In this document: positions 59,076-64,000 of the stretch, one piece after another | Layout of the letters: each line of letters begins with the position of its first letter | Numbering within the stretch: position 1 is the stretch's first letter | DNA from: Inquilinus limosus_F | GTDB lineage: Bacteria > Pseudomonadota > Alphaproteobacteria > DSM-16000 > Inquilinaceae | DNA length: 64,000 nucleotides | Reading direction: 5' to 3' | Assembly: GCF_051487185.1 (NCBI RefSeq) | Contig: NZ_JAHVDK010000007.1 | Coordinates: 1 to 64,000, forward strand | Translations under genes and position numbers: made by a program | Notes under the pieces: generated by a model | What the model saw: the letters and a program-made list of their open reading frames with translations, nothing else | What the model was told of the DNA's origin: nothing | The model's database searches: none

Positions 59076-60440
59076 ATGGCATCGGGACTGGGTGATCGGC
59101 AAGAGTGGAGCTGGAGTATCAGCCACACGGCACGCGACTGGGCGCGGGCGTTCTACACCTTCAGCCGCTACGCCGTGCTGCGCTTCTGGAACGATCGCGG
59201 GGCGCAGGCGGCCTCGGCCTTGACCTATTCTTCGCTGCTGGCGCTGGTGCCGATGGCGACCATCGCCTTCTCGATCCTGTCCGCCTTCCCCGCCTTCGGC
59301 GTGATCAAGGGCGCGGCCCAGGCCTGGCTGGTCGAGATGCTGGTGCCCGAGGTCGGGCACACCGTGCTGAACTATCTGGAAGGGTTCAGCCAGAACACCG
59401 GGCGGCTGACCGCCTTCTCGATTGTCGGCCTGGTGGTCACCTCGGTCCTGCTGCTGGCCACCATCGAGGACGCCTTCAACGGCATCTGGCGGGTGAAGGA
59501 GCAGCGGGCCTGGGTGGTGCGGATCGTCACCTTCTGGGCGATCCTGACGCTGACCCCGATCCTGGTCGTCGCCAGCTTCTCCTTCACCATCAGCTTCTTC
59601 GGCGGCCATGGCGGATTCGTCCAGCAGCTCTGGGCGCCCTTCATCGGCTTCGTGCCGCTGGTGCTGCAGTTCATCGGCTTCACCCTGCTGTACCAGCTGA
59701 TTCCGAACCGTTCTGTACGCTGGACCGACGCCGTGATCGGCGGGCTGATCGCGGCGGTGCTGTTCGACATCTCCAAGCGCCTGTTCGCCTGGTATCTGCG
59801 CGCCTTCCCGGCCTATGAGACGATCTACGGCGCACTCGCCACGATCCCGATCTTCCTGCTGTGGCTCTATCTCGCCTGGTCGATCGTGCTGATCGGCGCG
59901 GTGATCGCCGCCGCCCTGCCGGACTGGCGCTCCGGCCGCCTCCTGGGCGGCGAGGTCGACGACCTGCTGCCCGGGCCGAGGCTGACCATCGCCGTCGCCA
60001 TATTGCGCGAGCTGGCGGCGGCCAGCCGCCTCGGCGTCGGCATGCATCGCCGCACCCTGCTCGACCGGGTGCCGGTCGGCATCTCCGCCCTCGACGGCAT
60101 GCTGGAGCAGCTGCGCCACGCCCGCTTCGTCGAACGCTCCGCCGCCGACACCTGGCTGATCTCGCGCGACCTGCGGGTGACGACGCTGGCCGACCTGATG
60201 CGCGGCCTCGGCGTCGGCATGCGCGGCAAGATCGGCGAGGTGCCGGGGCTGGACGGGCCGTGGCTGCAGGCGCTGTCGGACCGGATCCATGCCGCCGAGG
60301 AGGCGCATCAGGACAGCCTGGGCGTGCCGCTGGCGGCGGTGCTGGTCGACGAGCCGCAGGCGGAGCGTCTGCCCGGCCGAGGGGAGACGCCGCCGATTCC
60401 GCTGCACCGTGGCTCCCCGAAAGCGGAAGGCCCGCCGTGA
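59076..60440 (+). CDS. YihY family inner membrane protein
   Basis: A 454-residue protein with six membrane helices in the first ~300 residues. ASALTYSSLLALVPMATIAF and FNGIWRVKEQRAWVVRIVTF are the family marks, and YGALATIPIFLLWLYLAWSI follows. A C-terminal soluble part from about residue 300 contains a winged-helix-like region (LRELAAASRLGVGMHRRTLL). The older name ribonuclease BN is wrong for this family; its role is unknown. A perfect hairpin covers its stop codon. Confidence 0.88.
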   Translation: MASGLGDRQEWSWSISHTARDWARAFYTFSRYAVLRFWNDRGAQAASALTYSSLLALVPMATIAFSILSAFPAFGVIKGAAQAWLVEMLVPEVGHTVLNYLEGFSQNTGRLTAFSIVGLVVTSVLLLATIEDAFNGIWRVKEQRAWVVRIVTFWAILTLTPILVVASFSFTISFFGGHGGFVQQLWAPFIGFVPLVLQFIGFTLLYQLIPNRSVRWTDAVIGGLIAAVLFDISKRLFAWYLRAFPAYETIYGALATIPIFLLWLYLAWSIVLIGAVIAAALPDWRSGRLLGGEVDDLLPGPRLTIAVAILRELAAASRLGVGMHRRTLLDRVPVGISALDGMLEQLRHARFVERSAADTWLISRDLRVTTLADLMRGLGVGMRGKIGEVPGLDGPWLQALSDRIHAAEEAHQDSLGVPLAAVLVDEPQAERLPGRGETPPIPLHRGSPKAEGPP

Positions 60441-60455
60441 GCGACACGGCGGGCC
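60429..60455. terminator. Bidirectional hairpin between convergent genes
   Basis: GGCCCGCCGT (60429-60438) pairs perfectly with ACGGCGGGCC (60446-60455) around a 7-base loop. It overlaps the YihY stop and lies 28 bases from the stop of the 17-kDa-antigen gene, so it can end both transcripts. No T-run. Confidence 0.6.
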
Positions 60456-60482
60456 CTCGTCGGACGGTCGGGATCGTGCGTC

Positions 60483-60959
60483 TTAGCCGTTGACGATCCG
60501 CCAGGTGCCGTCGCCTTCGCGGCAGGCCGTGCCGGTGCCGGTCTGGGCTCGACCCTGGACATAGATGGTCTGGGTGAATTCGCGACAGTCGCGCCCGTAT
60601 TCCTGGTCCCGGTAAGTGCGGGTCGGGGTGACGGTGCCGTAGTTGCCAGAATCCGGGTTGCGCCAGGAGCTCGACGTGCCGGTGGGGGCGGTTTCGAAGG
60701 CGCGGTTGTAGGTGCGCTCGGCATAGAGCTGGTCCGACCGGTCGAGCGAGGCGCCGACCGAGTTGCCGAGCCAGCCGCCGATCAGCACGCCGGCGGCCGT
60801 GGCGGCCAGCTTGCCCGTGCCGCTGCCGAACTGCGAGCCCAGCAGGCCGCCGCCAGCGGCGCCGATCAGGGTGCCGGCGCCCTGCTTCGGGCCGAAGTCC
60901 TGGCAACCGGCCAGGGCGACCGCACCGACGAGCACGGCGGCGATGGTGAACTTCCTCAT
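60483..60959 (-). CDS. 17 kDa surface antigen-like lipoprotein, glycine zipper
   Basis: A 158-residue outer-membrane-type lipoprotein. TIAAVLVGAVALAGCQDFGP is the signal with lipobox Cys near residue 18. GAGTLIGAAGGGLLGSQFGS and GVLIGGWLGNSVGASLDRSD are the glycine-zipper helices. The C-terminal part (YNRAFETAPTGTSSSWRNPD; CREFTQTIYVQGRAQTGTGT) is the rickettsial 17-kDa antigen domain. AGGAGGATCGAAG leads into the ATG at 60959. It is divergent from pdxH. Confidence 0.9.
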   Translation of the reverse strand: MRKFTIAAVLVGAVALAGCQDFGPKQGAGTLIGAAGGGLLGSQFGSGTGKLAATAAGVLIGGWLGNSVGASLDRSDQLYAERTYNRAFETAPTGTSSSWRNPDSGNYGTVTPTRTYRDQEYGRDCREFTQTIYVQGRAQTGTGTACREGDGTWRIVNG

Positions 60960-61076
60960 AATCTTCGATCCTCCTGGGATGCCCGCAGCGGGCATCCGAC
61001 CTGTCCTGGCCGCCATGGACTTCACGGCGTCGATCCCTAATGTAGCCGGAATTCGACCGAATGAAGGCCGTGCGCC

Positions 61077-61754
61077 ATGACGACGCCCCCGTCCCCCGCC
61101 CCGAATTCCGGCAGTGCCGCAAGCGAACCCGCCAACCGCGATTTCGTTCCGCCGGCGGACCCCTTCGCGCTGTTCGAGGACTGGTTCGCGCTGGCGTCGG
61201 CGCATGAGATCAACGATCCGAACGCCATGGCGCTGGCGACCGCGACCGCCGACGGCGCGCCCTCGGTCCGGACGGTGCTGCTGAAAGGCGTCGACGACGC
61301 CGCGGCGGAAGCGCGCGGCTTCGTCTTCTACACCAATCTGGAGAGCCGCAAGGGCGAGGAGCTGGCGCGCAACCCGCGGGCGGCGCTGTGCTTCTACTGG
61401 AAGAGCCTGCGCCGGCAGGTGCGGGTCGAGGGGCCGGTGACGCCGGTCGAGCCGGCGGAGGCCGACGCCTATTTCGCCAGCCGCCCCCGCGGCAGCCGGA
61501 TCGGCGCCTGGGCTTCGGCCCAGTCGCGGCCGCTGGCCGACCGGGCGACGCTGGAACAGGCCGTGTCCGAGGCGACCCGCCGCTTCGGGCCGGAGGAGGC
61601 GGACGGGCCGGTGCCGCGGCCGCCGCACTGGTCCGGCTTCCGCCTGGTGCCGTGGCGGATCGAGTTCTGGCAGGAGCGGCCCCACCGGCTGCACGACCGC
61701 ATGGTGTATGAGCCGGGCCGGGACGGCTGGCGCCACCACCGGCTGTACCCGTGA
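61077..61754 (+). CDS. pdxH: Pyridoxamine 5'-phosphate oxidase
   Basis: A 225-residue FMN enzyme making pyridoxal phosphate. DPFALFEDWFALASAHEIND and NAMALATATADGAPSVRTVL open the family, GFVFYTNLESRKGEELARNP and ALCFYWKSLRRQVRVEGPVT are FMN contacts, and FWQERPHRLHDRMVYEPG ends it. Its stop overlaps the start of the cation transporter gene (GTGA). Confidence 0.95.
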   Translation: MTTPPSPAPNSGSAASEPANRDFVPPADPFALFEDWFALASAHEINDPNAMALATATADGAPSVRTVLLKGVDDAAAEARGFVFYTNLESRKGEELARNPRAALCFYWKSLRRQVRVEGPVTPVEPAEADAYFASRPRGSRIGAWASAQSRPLADRATLEQAVSEATRRFGPEEADGPVPRPPHWSGFRLVPWRIEFWQERPHRLHDRMVYEPGRDGWRHHRLYP

Positions 61755-62692
61755 CCGCCCACGCCCAGAACGGCGACGACCCGGCCCGACGCGACCGGCT
61801 GCTGCGCCTGGCCACGGCGGTCAGTGTCTCGGTCGCCTCGGTGCTGGCCGTCCTGAAGCTGGCTGCCTGGCTGGTCACCGGATCGGCCGCGATCCTGTCC
61901 TCGCTGCTGGACAGCCTGGTCGACGTCGCCGCCTCCGGCATCCTCCTGATCAGCGTGCGCCATGCGCTGCGGCCGCCGGACCGGTCGCACCGCTTCGGCC
62001 ACGGCAAGGCCGAGCCGCTGGGCGCCGTCGCCCAGGCCGCCTTCGTCGGCGGCTCGGCCCTGCTGCTGATCTTCGAATCGGCCGGCCGCTTCATCACCCC
62101 GGCGCCGATCGCCGAGGTGCCGCTGGGCATCACGGTCATGATCGTGTCGGTGGTCGCCACCGTCGCGCTGGTGCTGTTCCAGCGCGCCGTCGCCCGCCGC
62201 ACCGATTCGACCGCGATCGCCGCCGACCGGCTGAACTATGTCGGCGACACCGCGACCAGCCTGGTGGTGCTGGCGGTGCTGGTGATCGGTCAGCGACCCG
62301 GCTGGCTGTGGCTCGACCCGGCCGCCGCGATCGGCGTCGCGCTGTGGCTCCTGGTCAGCGCCGCCCGCATCGCCCGCCGCGCCGCCGACCATCTGATGGA
62401 CCGCGAGCTGCCGCGGGAGGACCGGGACCGGATCGCCGCGATCGTCCGCGCCGACCCGGAGGTGGCGGGCCTGCACGACATGCGCACCCGCAGCGCCGGC
62501 GGCACCCGCTTCATCGAGCTGCATGTCGAGATGGACGGCGCCCTGACCCTGTGGCAGGCCCACACCGTCTGCGACCGCCTTGAGGCCGCGCTGTCCGAGG
62601 CCTTCCCCGATGCCGAGGTGATCCTGCACCAGGAGCCGGCCGGGCTGGACGACGAGCGGCTGGACCACCGCATCTTCAAGCGCCGAAGCTAG
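61751..62692 (+). CDS. Cation diffusion facilitator (FieF-like)
   Basis: A 313-residue metal-ion exporter with six membrane helices. AAILSSLLDSLVDVAASGIL has the metal-site Asp-x3-Asp, RSHRFGHGKAEPLGAVAQAA the His-Asp loop, and AADRLNYVGDTATSLVVLAV the second metal site, where Asn-x2-(G)D replaces the common HxxxD. A C-terminal cytoplasmic domain follows. The pattern is of the FieF (iron/zinc) group. It begins with GTG in the pdxH stop, so the pair is co-translated. Confidence 0.9.
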   Translation: MTAHAQNGDDPARRDRLLRLATAVSVSVASVLAVLKLAAWLVTGSAAILSSLLDSLVDVAASGILLISVRHALRPPDRSHRFGHGKAEPLGAVAQAAFVGGSALLLIFESAGRFITPAPIAEVPLGITVMIVSVVATVALVLFQRAVARRTDSTAIAADRLNYVGDTATSLVVLAVLVIGQRPGWLWLDPAAAIGVALWLLVSAARIARRAADHLMDRELPREDRDRIAAIVRADPEVAGLHDMRTRSAGGTRFIELHVEMDGALTLWQAHTVCDRLEAALSEAFPDAEVILHQEPAGLDDERLDHRIFKRRS

Positions 62693-62761
62693 CGGCTGGG
62701 TTCGACCCGGCCCCGGGCGCCTGCTAGGCTGCGGCCCAGCGATCAGAGAGGGAGCCCCACA

Positions 62762-63334
62762 GTGCCGCAGCCCGATCACGTCATGGCCTTCCCGATCCCG
62801 GACGAGACGGCGCTCGACGAGGATCTCAAGGCCTATTACGCCAAGTGCCTGGAGAAGCTGGGGCTGGTGCCGAACGTGATCCGCGCCTACAGCCTGCGGC
62901 CGAAGAAGCTGCGCAACTTCATCGCCACCTACAACGAGCTGATGCTGGGCGACAGCGGGCTGTCGAAGCTGGAGCGGGAGATGATCGCCGTCACCGTGTC
63001 CTCGGCCAATCGCTGCTACTACTGCCTGGTCGCGCACGGCCAGGCGGTGCGGCGGCTGTCGGAGGACCCGGAATTGGGCGAGATGCTGGCCTTCAATTAC
63101 CGCGTCGCCCGGCTGCCGCCGCGCCACCGCGCCATGCTGGACTTCGCCTGGCTTCTGACCACCGAGCCACACCGGGTCGGCGACGCCGAGCGCGCGGCGC
63201 TGCGCGAGCACGGCTTCTCCGACGAGGACATCTTCGACATCTGCGACGTCGTCGGCTTCTTCAACATGTCGAACCGGGTCGCCTCGGGCGTCGACATGAT
63301 GCCGAACCGCGACTATCACGCGATGAATCGCTGA
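62762..63334 (+). CDS. AhpD-like carboxymuconolactone decarboxylase family protein
   Basis: A 190-residue helical protein. SSANRCYYCLVAHGQAVRRL carries the redox-active Cys-x2-Cys and the following His, as in AhpD peroxidase partners. GLSKLEREMIAVTVSS precedes it. This branch is often called uncharacterised peroxidase-related. It starts with GTG at 62762. The 69-base gap after the cation transporter and an 18-base gap to sppA leave room for co-transcription. Confidence 0.87.
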   Translation: MPQPDHVMAFPIPDETALDEDLKAYYAKCLEKLGLVPNVIRAYSLRPKKLRNFIATYNELMLGDSGLSKLEREMIAVTVSSANRCYYCLVAHGQAVRRLSEDPELGEMLAFNYRVARLPPRHRAMLDFAWLLTTEPHRVGDAERAALREHGFSDEDIFDICDVVGFFNMSNRVASGVDMMPNRDYHAMNR

Positions 63335-63352
63335 TTCCGGGCAGGACGCATC

Positions 63353-64000
63353 ATGGGCCGCTTCACCCGCGCCATCCTCATCATCTTCGGCGTGCTGTTC
63401 CTGCTGCTGCTCGCGGTCGTCGGCGGGACGGCCTGGTACCTGGCGACGCGGACGCCGCAGCTGCCGAAGGGCGATCTCGCCCTGGTCCTGGATCTGCGCC
63501 GCGGCGTGCCGGACCAGGTCCCGGGCAGCGGCTTCAGCCTGACCCGCACCCCGCTGACGCTGCACCAAGCGATCGACGCGATCGACCGCGCCGCCGCCGA
63601 TCCGCGGGTCGGCGCCATCGTCGCCCGGCTGGCACCCGACGCGGTGCCGCTGGCCTCGGCGCAGGAGTTGCGCGACGCCATCGACCGGGCACGGCGGGCC
63701 GGCAAGCTGACCGTGGCCCATGCCGATGATTTCGGCAGCGCCGGGCCGGGCAATGTCGCGGTCTATCTCGCCGCCGGCTTCGACCAGACCCTGATGATGC
63801 CGCAGGGCGCCGTCGGCCTGACCGGCATCTCGGTCGAGGTGCCGTTCGTCCGCGACCTCCTGGACACCGTCGGCATCCAGGCCGAGGTCAGCAAGCGCGG
63901 CCAGTACAAGTCGGCCCCCGAGACGTTCACCGAGCGCGACTTCACGCCGGCCAGCCGGACGGTGAACGAGGCCATCGCCCAGGGCCTTTACGAGCAGCTG
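63353..64000 (+). CDS. sppA: Signal peptide peptidase SppA, 5' part
   Basis: The first 216 residues of a gene that runs off the window. LIIFGVLFLLLLAVVGGTAW is the N-terminal membrane anchor, LTLHQAIDAIDRAAADPRVG opens the first SppA domain, and VEVSKRGQYKSAPETFTERD-like text (AEVSKRGQYKSAPETFTERD) carries the conserved Lys of the catalytic dyad in the 67-kDa type. It degrades cleaved signal peptides in the inner membrane. The ATG at 63353 follows AGGACGCATC. Confidence 0.88.
   Translation, partial: MGRFTRAILIIFGVLFLLLLAVVGGTAWYLATRTPQLPKGDLALVLDLRRGVPDQVPGSGFSLTRTPLTLHQAIDAIDRAAADPRVGAIVARLAPDAVPLASAQELRDAIDRARRAGKLTVAHADDFGSAGPGNVAVYLAAGFDQTLMMPQGAVGLTGISVEVPFVRDLLDTVGIQAEVSKRGQYKSAPETFTERDFTPASRTVNEAIAQGLYEQL

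Noticed and set aside
59076..60440. YihY protein named as ribonuclease BN
   Set aside because: That name was assigned to this family in error; no nuclease motif is present, so only the family name is used.

Overview
The window is a GC-rich chromosomal stretch, close to two thirds G+C, packed with genes on both strands. Alphaproteobacterial features dominate. There is an aa3-type cytochrome oxidase operon in the order coxB-coxA-ctaB-coxF-ctaG-coxC-DUF983-surf1, and a glycine-dependent 5-aminolevulinate synthase (hemA). A type II lumazine synthase sits behind an FMN riboswitch, tadA faces a pseudouridine synthase-rsmD pair, and DUF1127, Cox11 and 17-kDa-antigen genes are present. A member of the Rhodospirillales is the best guess; the genus cannot be fixed from this sequence. 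No rRNA, tRNA, CRISPR array, prophage or insertion sequence was found.

Layout. Positions 1-7.7 kb hold a broken acetyltransferase, a bicupin, an S9 peptidase, three small envelope or stress genes and a tandem pair of paralogous secreted proteins. At 7.7-9.7 kb an MFS efflux pump faces an ArsR regulator across a shared operator region. At 9.7-13.1 kb, all on the minus strand, lies an ECF42-type sigma factor locus: a DGPF protein overlapping the sigma gene, then a VOC protein and two SnoaL-like proteins produced by a recent tandem duplication. From 13.2 to 25.4 kb come housekeeping genes: xseA, purD, greB, msrC, phzF, tadA, a pseudouridine synthase, rsmD, ribH and tldD. From 25.6 to 32.1 kb is the terminal oxidase operon. 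From 32.1 to 48 kb are a M32 carboxypeptidase, a second MFS pump, a VWA/J-domain pair, a LysR/DUF1127 pair, two M20 amidohydrolases, a trypsin-like protease, clpS, ribokinase, a TetR regulator, a second VOC gene and hemA. From 48.2 to 53.5 kb are folD and a LacI-controlled sugar ABC importer without an ATPase gene. The end of the window carries a phosphodiesterase, an HtrA-like lipoprotein protease, fabI-GNAT-aroC, a YihY protein, pdxH, a cation diffusion facilitator, an AhpD-like protein and the start of sppA.

The most interesting signal is regulatory. The sequence TGTCGG-N17-CGTCCT occurs exactly four times, always on the minus strand and 27-57 bases upstream of a start codon. The sites precede the DGPF-sigma operon, the neighbouring VOC gene, one SnoaL-like gene, and a second VOC gene 33 kb away. 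TGTCGG-17-CGTC matches the promoter type known for ECF42 sigma factors, so these genes look like a self-regulated ECF42 regulon of small DGPF, VOC and SnoaL-fold proteins.

Other structure includes two families of dispersed palindromic repeats in intergenic gaps, and a repressor palindrome placed between the -35 and -10 of the MFS pump promoter. Two matching palindromes flank the LacI/ABC intergenic region, and three antitoxin-like genes lack partner toxins.
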